Assembly (NCBI GenBank): GCA_028702675.1
Contig: JAQVOJ010000004.1
Location: forward strand, 22,734-58,487
Length of the DNA stretch: 35,754 bases
DNA from: Bacteroidales bacterium
GTDB lineage: Bacteria > Bacteroidota > Bacteroidia > Bacteroidales > ML635J-15
Direction of reading: 5' to 3'
A program made the position numbers and the translations under genes. The first letter of the stretch is position 1. Every line of letters starts with the position of its first letter. Below are positions 1-8,174 of this stretch, piece after piece. The notes below the pieces were generated by a model. That model was given only the letters and a program-made list of their open reading frames with translations. It made no database searches and was not told the DNA's origin.

Positions 1-1550
1 AATTGGGCATCTTGAGCCACAGAACCGGTAAACAAAATCGATCTTCGCACATTATTAAGTAGAACTTCAGATAAGTTTGCTGCTGAAAGATAGTTAACAT
101 TATAAACGAACTGAAAATCGGCTGAACTGGTTTCTGATGCTCGTTTTACAGGGCCTGTAACGGCGGCTGTATGTACGATAAAGTCAAAAATTGTATTATT
201 TTCAACCAGTTTTTGAGCTTGCTGCTTTACGTTTTCAGGATTTGAGAAATCAAGTTTTATATACTCAACCGAAACATCAAAATTTTTGAGCTGATTTAGA
301 AGATCATCTAGTTTATCAACCGAATTATTATACTGTAAAACGATATTTGCTCCTTTTTGAGCAAGTTGTATAGCAATTGCCGAACCTAATGCGCCTGTAG
401 CACCTGTAACTAAAACTTTACAATTTTCTAAATCTTTTTTATGTTTTTTAAATTTATATTTTCTCGGGACAATATATGCAAAGCCACCAAATTCGCCACC
501 AAGTCCAGCTACTGATGTTAATATTTTCTTTCCTTCTTTGAGCATTCCACGCTCATGTAATAAGCACAAAGCAACAGGAACAGAAGCTCCACTAAGGTTA
601 CCATAATTGAATTGTACCTCTTGAAATGTTTTGTCAAGTGGAAATTCCAAATTTTTAATAACATTATGAACAATAGCATTACCTGTTTGGTGAGGTATAA
701 AAATATCAACATCATCATTTTTCCAGTCGGTAAATTGCATTAATTCATTTGCTACCTTAGTCATATTAGGCACGGCTCTACGTTTAACCATTCTTGGTTC
801 CATGTACAAATTACCTTCTCTATTAGCTCCTAAAAAATCAATCATGTACAAATCTTCGTAATTGCATACCTTAACAATTCCTTCTTTTTTCTCCCCTACT
901 ACTTTGCTAATAATTACAGCAGCTGCACCGTCGCCAAATGTTGTGTATGGAACAAAATCGTTTTCGTTTAAAAGTAATTCAGACATAACTTCGGTATGAG
1001 CCACAACAACATGCTTAGCATTAGGATTATTTTTAAGAAAAAGTATAGCACGTTCTACATTAATATTAAATCCTACACATGCCGAAGTTAAAGTAATTGT
1101 TTGAGATTGATTTTCGTACTTAGTAAAATATGCCTTAAGTGTAGCAGATACACCTGGAGCCTGTTCGTGAGGAGTTGCTGTGCTCACCATCCATGCGTCA
1201 ATATTTTCGGGATGTATATTTGAACCTGAAAATGCCATATCAACAGCCTTTACACACAAATTGAGTGAATTGTCGGCACTCTTATAGTTTTTCTTAACAG
1301 GAGGGAAAGGCACAACATGATATCTGTTGCTAAACCCCATCATTTTGGTTGCCATAAACTCAAAAGGACTTACTCCCAAATTATTTTTCTCAAATTCTTT
1401 ATAATTATCAGAATCACTAATTCTGGAACTATCAAATCCTGTAATATATCCTTGCTCTATTGCATCTGATATTTGCTTATTAGTAACTTTATACTTACCA
1501 AGAGCATATCCATAACTACTAAAAATAAAATTTGTATAATGTTTAGACAT
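1..1550 (-). CDS. KAS III (FabH-like) ketosynthase fused to a short-chain dehydrogenase, partial at left edge
   Basis: One uninterrupted frame runs from the ATG at 1550 to the window edge (516 codons, no stop), so the C-terminus is missing. Residues 1-365 are a ketoacyl synthase III fold with the full Cys-His-Asn set: C158 in TSACVGF, H287 in IPHQTGN, N318 in YGNLSGAS, plus the family motif FGDGAAAV near 205-212. After a lysine-rich linker (about 364-376) a Rossmann domain starts: VLVTGATGALGSAI at 379-392, later HTAAVTG and NVNYLSAANL, typical of SDR ketoreductases. The SDR Tyr-x3-Lys pair would lie beyond the edge. KAS III enzymes condense an acyl-CoA or acyl-ACP with malonyl-ACP, and an SDR would reduce the 3-keto product, so the fusion could carry out two successive steps; substrate unknown. 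It starts 7 bases after the crotonase stop, so one operon is likely. Confidence 0.88.
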   Translation of the reverse strand, partial: MSKHYTNFIFSSYGYALGKYKVTNKQISDAIEQGYITGFDSSRISDSDNYKEFEKNNLGVSPFEFMATKMMGFSNRYHVVPFPPVKKNYKSADNSLNLCVKAVDMAFSGSNIHPENIDAWMVSTATPHEQAPGVSATLKAYFTKYENQSQTITLTSACVGFNINVERAILFLKNNPNAKHVVVAHTEVMSELLLNENDFVPYTTFGDGAAAVIISKVVGEKKEGIVKVCNYEDLYMIDFLGANREGNLYMEPRMVKRRAVPNMTKVANELMQFTDWKNDDVDIFIPHQTGNAIVHNVIKNLEFPLDKTFQEVQFNYGNLSGASVPVALCLLHERGMLKEGKKILTSVAGLGGEFGGFAYIVPRKYKFKKHKKDLENCKVLVTGATGALGSAIAIQLAQKGANIVLQYNNSVDKLDDLLNQLKNFDVSVEYIKLDFSNPENVKQQAQKLVENNTIFDFIVHTAAVTGPVKRASETSSADFQFVYNVNYLSAANLSEVLLNNVRRSILFTGSVAQDAQ

Positions 1551-1557
1551 TTTTGAA

Positions 1558-2307
1558 TTATTTCTTAAAAAACTCTCTAATTTTCTGTTTCCCATATCTT
1601 TCTAGAAGACTTCTATACTCAGCAGCTTCGGTGTTCATGCAATCTCCAACACTTTGATAACTTGTGTTTAACAACAATCTCTTAATACATGCCAAAACTT
1701 CTGAATTTTTATCGGCAAGTTTATCGGCAATTTCAATACAACGCTTATCTATCATAATATTTGGAACTATCTCGTGAATTAAGCCTGTATTTAATGCAAG
1801 ATTTTGGGGTATAATTTCACCTGTAAACAGGAAATATCTTGCGTGCTCCACTCCTATAATTCTTGCCAACATATTTATTCCACCTGCTCCCGGAATGATA
1901 TCATATTTTGCTTCCGGCAAACATAATTCAACATTTTCGGCAGCAATTCTAATATCACAAAACATTGCTAATTCTAAACCTCCTCCATAAACCATCCCCG
2001 AAAGTTGAGCAATTACAGGAATATCCATTAATGCAAATTTTGAGAATAAACTTTGCACCTTTATACTCATTAATTCAGCTTCTTCTCCATTTACATTAAG
2101 CATTTCTTTAAAATCTCCACCGGCAGAAAAATAATCTGGAAATGCTTTAATGATTAACACCTTAACATTTTCATTTTCTAAAACATTAATCAAAACATCG
2201 TTTAATTGACCTAGCAATTCCATTGATAAGGCATTCTTTTTATCAGGCCTATTTAGACTAATAATACCAATATTACCTTGCGTTTCGAACAAAATCAAAT
2301 CGTTCAT
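1558..2307 (-). CDS. Enoyl-CoA hydratase/isomerase family protein (crotonase)
   Basis: A 249-residue crotonase of normal family length. The oxyanion-hole segments are visible: FSAGGDFKEM near residue 60 and GMVYGGGLELAMFCDI near 104-119. The acidic residues that correspond to the two hydratase glutamates appear to be present (GGLELA, and LPEAKYDIIPGAGG near 130-143), so hydratase or dehydratase chemistry on acyl-CoA or acyl-ACP is plausible. Isomerase or decarboxylase activity cannot be excluded. It precedes the KAS III-SDR fusion by 7 bases on the same strand. Ketosynthase, ketoreductase and dehydratase functions side by side suggest a dedicated chain-elongation or tailoring pathway that continues left of the window. 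The start ATG at 2307 follows 323 bases of non-coding DNA, so this is probably the first gene of the operon. Confidence 0.9.
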   Translation of the reverse strand: MNDLILFETQGNIGIISLNRPDKKNALSMELLGQLNDVLINVLENENVKVLIIKAFPDYFSAGGDFKEMLNVNGEEAELMSIKVQSLFSKFALMDIPVIAQLSGMVYGGGLELAMFCDIRIAAENVELCLPEAKYDIIPGAGGINMLARIIGVEHARYFLFTGEIIPQNLALNTGLIHEIVPNIMIDKRCIEIADKLADKNSEVLACIKRLLLNTSYQSVGDCMNTEAAEYRSLLERYGKQKIREFFKK

Positions 2308-2630
2308 AGAAAGATATTTTTCGTAAAATTAATGTTTTAAATGGTATTTTTAAATTGAATAAATCTAAAAATGTTTAAACCATACGATATCAATGCCTAT
2401 AAAGCTTGCTATATTTTAAATCTTTTGGAATTATAGAGGTGAATTAGTATGACTATAGCTGTCTTTAAACTCTCACCCTTCTTTATAAATAAAGCTATGT
2501 CTATAAATAATCTAGCACAAAAAGAATATTTTAAAAAATCTAAATAGGGTTTTAATACAGCCTCCAAAATTTTTATTATTTTTAACACTTGAAAATAATT
2601 ATTAGCAATCAATTTTAAAAACTGATTAAT
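2308..2630. other. Divergent intergenic region, 323 bases
   Basis: AT-rich DNA between the crotonase (minus) and the DHOD-like gene (plus). It should hold the promoters of both. A near-consensus -7 box TATATTTT lies around 2410-2417 on the plus strand. No RNA gene or convincing hairpin was recognised. A 32-codon frame inside it is listed separately. Confidence 0.5.
2449..2547 (+). CDS. Possible 32-residue small protein (weak)
   Basis: The frame ATG 2449 to TAG 2547 encodes a basic peptide beginning MTIAVFKLSPFF and ending FKKSK. A purine-rich GAGGTG stands about 8 bases upstream of the ATG, and a near-consensus -7 box lies about 30 bases upstream. Chance frames of this length are common in AT-rich DNA, so only the upstream signals favour it. 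No family recognised. Confidence 0.15.
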   Translation: MTIAVFKLSPFFINKAMSINNLAQKEYFKKSK

Positions 2631-3611
2631 ATGGCAAACATTTCGGTAGATTATTTAGGACAGGAACTTAAAAGTCCATTAATAGTAAGTAGTTCGGGTT
2701 TAACTAAAAACATAGATCAAATTGTAAATGCAGCAAATTTTGGAGCTGGTGCAATAGTTTTGAAATCACTATTCGAGGAACAAATTCTATTCGAGGCACA
2801 CAAAACCATTGGTCAAGGGCATGATTATCCTGAGGCAATAGATTATATTAAAAACTATTCCCGTCATAATTCGGTAAGCGAGTATTTAGATTTGATAAAA
2901 TCTGCCCGCAGCGAAGTAGATATTCCTATAATAGCAAGCATTAATTGTGTAAGCGACGACGAATGGGTTGACTTTGCCAGAGAAATTGAAAAAGCAGGAG
3001 CTCATGCTCTTGAACTCAATATGCATATAGTTCCTTCTTGTGCAAATACAAAACCAACTGAAATAGAAGAAACCTACTTTAAAATAATTGAACATATAAA
3101 ACCAAAATTAAAAATTCCTATTGCATTAAAAATTGGGTATAATTTTACAAGTCTGCCATGGTTTATCAATCAACTAAAATTTAGAGGGATAAACACTTTT
3201 GTATTGTTTAATCGTTTTTATGAACCGGATATTAATATTGACACTTTACACATTGTTTCATCTTCGGTATTTAGCCGAGATACAGATATAAAACACTCTT
3301 TGCGTTGGGTTGGCTTAATAAGCGGTTTAGTTGAAGATATCGACATATCAGCCTCAACAGGAATACATGATGCTGCTGGTGTTGTAAAGCAAATTCTTGC
3401 CGGTGCTAAAACCGTACAACTTTGTTCAACATTGTATCAAAATGGGATGAAAACCATAGAAACCATTAACACAGAACTGAAAGAATGGATGACAGAACAC
3501 AAATTTAATGACTTAAAAGAGTTTAGAGGGAAAATGTCTTATAACAACATTGAAAACCCTCAAGTTTATGAGCGTGCTCAATTTATGAAGTATTTTAGTT
3601 CTTTAGAATAA
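2631..3611 (+). CDS. Dihydroorotate dehydrogenase-like flavoprotein, function uncertain
   Basis: A 326-residue TIM-barrel protein resembling class 1 dihydroorotate dehydrogenases (COG0167 type). It starts with the typical N-terminal strand (LGQELKSPLIVSSSGLTKN), has a central IPIIASINC strand, IPIALKIGYNF near 165, and ends in a phosphate-binding region STGIHDAAGVVKQILAGAKTVQL near 247-270, which would hold the FMN phosphate. The active-site loop, which in true class 1 enzymes reads roughly N-x-SCPN, is here NMHIVPSCAN near 134-143. The usual catalytic cysteine context is altered, so it may not act on dihydroorotate. No pyrimidine gene lies nearby. It is monocistronic and ends in a strong terminator 66 bases after its stop. 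Confidence 0.75.
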   Translation: MANISVDYLGQELKSPLIVSSSGLTKNIDQIVNAANFGAGAIVLKSLFEEQILFEAHKTIGQGHDYPEAIDYIKNYSRHNSVSEYLDLIKSARSEVDIPIIASINCVSDDEWVDFAREIEKAGAHALELNMHIVPSCANTKPTEIEETYFKIIEHIKPKLKIPIALKIGYNFTSLPWFINQLKFRGINTFVLFNRFYEPDINIDTLHIVSSSVFSRDTDIKHSLRWVGLISGLVEDIDISASTGIHDAAGVVKQILAGAKTVQLCSTLYQNGMKTIETINTELKEWMTEHKFNDLKEFRGKMSYNNIENPQVYERAQFMKYFSSLE

Positions 3612-3677
3612 TTTTTTGAATACACTAAATATTTTAACCTGTAAGTTATTTGTGGTTAATTAATAATAACAGGTTAT

Positions 3678-3709
3678 TACCTCAAACCAAGTTTGAGGTA
3701 TTATTTTTG
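3678..3709 (+). terminator. Rho-independent terminator after the DHOD-like gene
   Basis: Perfect 10-bp stem TACCTCAAAC / GTTTGAGGTA with a 3-base CAA loop (3678-3700), followed by TTATTTTTG. The U-tract overlaps TATTTTTG (3702-3709), which also matches the Bacteroidota -7 box TAnnTTTG and stands 25 bases before the next start codon, so the end of one gene and the promoter of the next may share these bases. Confidence 0.85.
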
Positions 3710-3734
3710 TTTATAATTAAACTAAAATCAAGAT

Positions 3735-4820
3735 ATGCCTAACCATAAATATTTTATAATTATTGTTATTCTTTTAATAACATTTTCTAAGTTTCGGTCT
3801 TACTCCCAAGTTTTTACAGAGCAAGAGTCGTATAGTATAATTCTTTTAATCGATGTTTCGGGAAGTATGGCCGGCGACAAAATAAAAGCTGCACAAAAAG
3901 GAGGCGAAGAAATACTTTCGATGTATTCTAAATATGATACAGAATACTCTATTATTACGTATAGTGGCAGTTGCTCAAGCCCCATAAGAAGTCATATAGG
4001 TTTTTCAAAAGACACTATTTATCTTAAAGAGTTTTTACAAACACTTGAAACCTCTAACAGCACGCCATTGTCAGAAGCTTATAAATATGCAGCACATTAC
4101 ATGAAGACTAGCAGTAGAAGTAAAACCCAAAAGCTCATTTTCATTTTAGGAGATGGTGGTGATGATTGCAGGAGTCTTGACAAAGTTCTTGAAGATTTAA
4201 GCACAAAAGATATGCTATATCAGACAGTGAGTGCAGGGCTTGAAGCTGATACTAAGACACAAAGAGACTTACAAAAAATTGCAATTCGCACAGGAGGAGT
4301 ATATACAGATGCAAATCCTGCTTCAAAATTAGAGTTAGATATTCCTAAAACTTTTCTAATACCAATGATTAAGGTAATTACAGGATATTCTAAACCGGCT
4401 TCCGAAAATATTTTTTATGGAAAATATCCCAAAGAAACTTTGATAGAATATTTTAATAATACAGTTTTTAAACTTGATTCGCTAAACTATTTAATTCACC
4501 CCGACAATTACTGGGGCATGAAAATTACTATCAAAGATGTTCCATATATTTTCAATTTTTCTAAAGCTGGTTTTACGTACTACATACCTGAAAACAAATC
4601 ATGGGTTGACGGAGAATTAAGTATTCAGGATGATGAAATAATTATTACTGCAATCCTTGAAGACAATATTGAATCAATCTATAGATGCAGGGTAAAATAT
4701 TTATCTCAAAAACGTATGGAATTATGCTTAATAAACTACGAGGGGGAAGACTACTGTTGCAAACCAAACTTGAGTACCGAAGATAGTGCATTTATTCTGT
4801 ATTTTACAAGACTAAAATAA
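3735..4820 (+). CDS. Secreted von Willebrand factor A domain protein
   Basis: A 361-residue protein with an N-terminal hydrophobic signal (about 5-22) ending near SYSQ, so exported. Residues about 33-215 form a vWA domain with a complete MIDAS metal site: D40-x-S42-x-S44 (LLIDVSGSM), T110 in NSTPLSEA, and D140 in FILGDGGDD. vWA domains with intact MIDAS usually bind a partner through a divalent metal. The C-terminal half (about 220-361) is not recognised; it is beta-rich and contains paired cysteines (CRVKYLSQ, CLINYEG, DYCCKPN). No transmembrane helix follows the vWA domain, unlike BatA/BatB proteins, so it is probably periplasmic or surface-released. It converges on the MATE gene with only 7 bases between stops. 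Binding partner unknown. Confidence 0.82.
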   Translation: MPNHKYFIIIVILLITFSKFRSYSQVFTEQESYSIILLIDVSGSMAGDKIKAAQKGGEEILSMYSKYDTEYSIITYSGSCSSPIRSHIGFSKDTIYLKEFLQTLETSNSTPLSEAYKYAAHYMKTSSRSKTQKLIFILGDGGDDCRSLDKVLEDLSTKDMLYQTVSAGLEADTKTQRDLQKIAIRTGGVYTDANPASKLELDIPKTFLIPMIKVITGYSKPASENIFYGKYPKETLIEYFNNTVFKLDSLNYLIHPDNYWGMKITIKDVPYIFNFSKAGFTYYIPENKSWVDGELSIQDDEIIITAILEDNIESIYRCRVKYLSQKRMELCLINYEGEDYCCKPNLSTEDSAFILYFTRLK

Positions 4821-4827
4821 AAAATGA

Positions 4828-6192
4828 CTAAAGTTGTAAAGCTGCTTTTTCTCTTTTAAGATTCCGGATCTGTATTAATACCATGACTAATGTGAGACCG
4901 GCAGCGAAGAAATCTGCGGCAGGAAAAGCTGCCCAAATACCCGTAATATCCCATGCTAATGGAAATAAAATAACAAATGGGATAAGAAACAACACCTGTC
5001 GAGCTAAAGCCAGCACAATTGCACCTCTGGCTTTGCCTAAAGCTTGATATAATCCTGAACCAATAATCTGAAAACCTATTACAGGAAAAGCTATAACAAC
5101 AATTCTAATAGCATGGGTTCCAATATCTATTAATTCCTGATCGGTAGAAAAAATACTCATTAATTGCTTTGCAAAAACAACCATAACAACAAAAGACAGG
5201 ATTGATACTAAAGTTGCTGTAAGATTAGCGACTCTGATACTAGTTAAAACTCTTTTGAGTGAGCCTGCTCCATAATTATATCCTGCAATAGGCATAAATC
5301 CTTGATTAATTCCAAATAGTGGCATAAAAGTAAACATAAGCAGTCTGAAGATCACTCCAAATGCAGCTACAGCTGTACTACCGCTGTATTGTATCAGCAA
5401 ATTAAACAATACAATATTCATTAAAGAATTTGCAATATGCCTTGCAAATGAAGATGCACCAATTGCAAAAGTTTCTTTCACATAAACTTTATTAAGAGGA
5501 GCCAAAAAAGATAACCCTTTCATACTTAACACCCTTGCCTTTGCTCTATAGAAATACCAAATTGACATAATTGCACCTAATGCCTGACTTAAAGATGTTG
5601 CAATTGCAGCTCCTTTTATCCCCATATTAAGTTCGAAGATAAAAATAGGGTCTATAATAAGATTAAGCACAGCAGCAAAGGTTTGTACAAACATTACAAA
5701 TTTAGCATTTCCTTCTGCTCTTATAATATTAGCATTTAAATTAATAATGTTCATAAAAAAGCTACCAATTAATGCATAAGAGCTGTATTCTTTGGCATAA
5801 GGTAATATTTCGGAATTAGCACCAAATAAAACCAATAATGGTTCGATAAAAATGTATGCCAACAATATCAATACAATATTTAAAACTAAAACTAGCTTAA
5901 ACAGGTTGTTTAAAACCTCTGTAGCTTTAGCCATATTTTTGGCACCAAGTGCTCTACTTATAATAGAAGCACCTCCAATACCAATTGCAAGACCAAAATT
6001 AGTAACAGTCATTAAGAATGGGAGTGAAACAGACACGCCTGCAATACCAAGAGTTCCGACACCTCTTCCAACAAATATGGTATCTGTCAAATTGTAAATC
6101 GTAATAGCCAACATACCTAATATACTTGGCATTGAAAGCTTAAACAACAATTTACCTATGTTTTGTGTACCCAAACGTTCAGCGTTATCCAT
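4828..6192 (-). CDS. MATE family efflux transporter
   Basis: A 454-residue inner-membrane protein with about 12 hydrophobic helices in two similar halves, the normal MATE size. The N-terminal signature is clear: GKLLFKLSMPSILGMLAITIYNLTDTIFVGRGVG, then GIAGVSVSLPF and GGASIISRALGAKN, all characteristic of the NorM/DinF superfamily. The second half contains FGINQGFMPIAGYNYGAG. MATE proteins export cationic drugs, metabolites or peptides using a Na+ or H+ gradient; the substrate cannot be told here. A Na+-coupled mode would fit a cell that has Na+-pumping NQR, but that is inference. It lies 65 bases downstream of the 5'-nucleotidase on the same strand, probably with its own promoter. Confidence 0.92.
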   Translation of the reverse strand: MDNAERLGTQNIGKLLFKLSMPSILGMLAITIYNLTDTIFVGRGVGTLGIAGVSVSLPFLMTVTNFGLAIGIGGASIISRALGAKNMAKATEVLNNLFKLVLVLNIVLILLAYIFIEPLLVLFGANSEILPYAKEYSSYALIGSFFMNIINLNANIIRAEGNAKFVMFVQTFAAVLNLIIDPIFIFELNMGIKGAAIATSLSQALGAIMSIWYFYRAKARVLSMKGLSFLAPLNKVYVKETFAIGASSFARHIANSLMNIVLFNLLIQYSGSTAVAAFGVIFRLLMFTFMPLFGINQGFMPIAGYNYGAGSLKRVLTSIRVANLTATLVSILSFVVMVVFAKQLMSIFSTDQELIDIGTHAIRIVVIAFPVIGFQIIGSGLYQALGKARGAIVLALARQVLFLIPFVILFPLAWDITGIWAAFPAADFFAAGLTLVMVLIQIRNLKREKAALQL

Positions 6193-6257
6193 AAACTCAT
6201 CCCTTCAACAAATACATTATTTCAACATTAACCAGAAATAAAAAACGCAAAAGTAAT

Positions 6258-8045
6258 CTAATTGTTTATAAACTTAAAAACTAATCGTGGAGTTTTATAG
6301 TATTCAGGGATATTGGGGATACCATTTCCGTCAGTATCTTTAAATGATTTGGCAAATTCTAAAAGTGCTAACCATTCTTTCCCTTCTTGTGTGCCGTGTT
6401 TAGATGTATCAAAATCAATCCAAGTACTGCCAAAATCTTTATATATATTTCCATTCTTATCTTTAGGCTCTACTTTTATAATACCAAAAGTCATTTTCTT
6501 GATTACCCCTATCGATTCTAACATATATATACTTGCCGAAAGACTATAAAGCTCATTATTTTTCTTCGATAGGTTTAATTCTTTGTCATTAATTATTATT
6601 TTTTGCACTTTTTTCATAAAACCTTTACTCATGTCAATCTCCACTTCCATACCAGAATAGTAACAATATGCAGCAGTATTTGAGGGGGATATAGCGAGAA
6701 GTATTTCGACAACTCTCTTTATTTCAACCGGTGTGAGATAAACTTTTGCTAAAGGATATCCAGGAATTGGGTCGTCGCCCAAGCCAAGAGAAACAATTCT
6801 GAATAAATCTGAGGCTGTTTGCAATCCTGTATCTCCTTTTTTCATATTGTCACGAATAAGCCCTGTGGCAATAAGTGCTATATCTGTTCCCTCATCAGAG
6901 TTTTTGTTCACATAGTAATGAATTGCATCGGCAAGCAATGGACCTAGATTACTATTATTAGGCTCGTGTTCGTTACAAACCAAGTCAAAGTCAGTTTCAA
7001 CAACAGGTTCATCATATTTAATATTCAAATCATTAAGAAAGGCATCGTTTAAAAGTTGTTTTTGCTGATCTATTTGTTCGTGTATATCTCGATTACCTAA
7101 TATTTGATCATTTACCTGAATAAGCTTATATTGTGCAAAGCTTATTTTACCGGCTTTAATTTCTAATTCTAGTCTGCCCACAAATTGCCCATAAGCACCT
7201 GTTTGTACAATAGGTATGTCATTTTCCCAAACAACTTCGCTAAGCACAGAATGTGTATGTCCACTAATTATTACATCAATGTATTTTGCTTTTTTTGCAA
7301 GTTTTACATCCTCGCCTTCCCAATTTCTAGATTTGCCTGGACTTACACCACTATGCGAAAGGCACACAACAAAATCGACACCTTTGTCTTTCTTTAAATA
7401 TTTTGATGTTTTTTTTGCTGTTTTTATTGGGTCGAGAATTTTTACTGGATCGGTATATAGTGCTACTTCAGTTGCATCGTAACCCAACAAAGCAAAAACA
7501 CCAATCCTTAAACCGGCTCTTTCAATAATTGTATATGGAACAATTACACTATCATTAAATAATCTTTCGAGTTCATCATCGGCAGGGTCTTTATCATCAA
7601 ATTCAATATTTGATAAACATAATTGAGGAATTTGAGACTTTTCTTTAGATTTATTAATAATTGTAGCTAAATCACCGGGACCATTATCGAACTCGTGATT
7701 TCCAATTGATACAACATCGTAACCAGCTTGTCCCATTAATTGTAGTTGCAAACCATTAACAGGTTCGAGCATATGGAAAAAACTTCCCATCAAAAAATCA
7801 CCGGCATCTACAACCAAAATATTATTACCAAATTTTTGTTTCTCGGCTTTAATAATACTTGCAATACGTGCAAATCCGCCCAAGGTTTTATCATTATTTA
7901 TTTTTAATGGTGAGTACTCTATTTCGGGAGCGTATCCTGTAAGTTTACTATGTATATCGTTAGTGTGTAAAATTACTAGATTAGCGTCTTGAGCCGCAAT
8001 TGACAGCGTTATTAAAATACATATCGACAAAATAATTAATCTCAT
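6258..8045 (-). CDS. Secreted 5'-nucleotidase / UshA-like metallophosphoesterase
   Basis: A 595-residue exported enzyme. The signal peptide covers about 1-18 (MRLIILSICILITLSIAAQ). The N-terminal calcineurin-like domain carries the two-metal ligands: D30 and H32 in LHTNDIHSKL, D83 in VVDAGDF, N116-H117 in IGNHEFD, H231 in CLSHSGV, and H263-x-H265 in ISGHTHS. From about residue 350 a 5'-nucleotidase C-terminal substrate domain follows (DFDLVCNEHEPNNSNLGPLLADAIHYYV; IALIATGLIRDNM). Enzymes of this family remove phosphate from extracellular nucleotides or cleave UDP-sugars in the periplasm for scavenging. The metal site looks intact. The C-terminal tail (DTDGNGIPNIPEYYK) resembles a Ca2+-binding DxDxNG loop, a small addition. 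No T9SS sorting domain is visible. Confidence 0.92.
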   Translation of the reverse strand: MRLIILSICILITLSIAAQDANLVILHTNDIHSKLTGYAPEIEYSPLKINNDKTLGGFARIASIIKAEKQKFGNNILVVDAGDFLMGSFFHMLEPVNGLQLQLMGQAGYDVVSIGNHEFDNGPGDLATIINKSKEKSQIPQLCLSNIEFDDKDPADDELERLFNDSVIVPYTIIERAGLRIGVFALLGYDATEVALYTDPVKILDPIKTAKKTSKYLKKDKGVDFVVCLSHSGVSPGKSRNWEGEDVKLAKKAKYIDVIISGHTHSVLSEVVWENDIPIVQTGAYGQFVGRLELEIKAGKISFAQYKLIQVNDQILGNRDIHEQIDQQKQLLNDAFLNDLNIKYDEPVVETDFDLVCNEHEPNNSNLGPLLADAIHYYVNKNSDEGTDIALIATGLIRDNMKKGDTGLQTASDLFRIVSLGLGDDPIPGYPLAKVYLTPVEIKRVVEILLAISPSNTAAYCYYSGMEVEIDMSKGFMKKVQKIIINDKELNLSKKNNELYSLSASIYMLESIGVIKKMTFGIIKVEPKDKNGNIYKDFGSTWIDFDTSKHGTQEGKEWLALLEFAKSFKDTDGNGIPNIPEYYKTPRLVFKFINN

Positions 8046-8174
8046 ACTAATAAATTTATTTTATAAACAATTTAAAATGATACTGTAAAGGTAGCATTTA
8101 AACCTTAAGTTCTCATTTCGCAAAATCATTACAAATAATTAAAATTTGATTAAAATTAAAAATGTTAAAAAAAT

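Noticed and set aside
2409-2612. 67-codon frame on the minus strand in the gap before the DHOD-like gene
   Set aside because: Low-complexity hydrophobic and lysine-rich translation, no family, no start signals; treated as chance.
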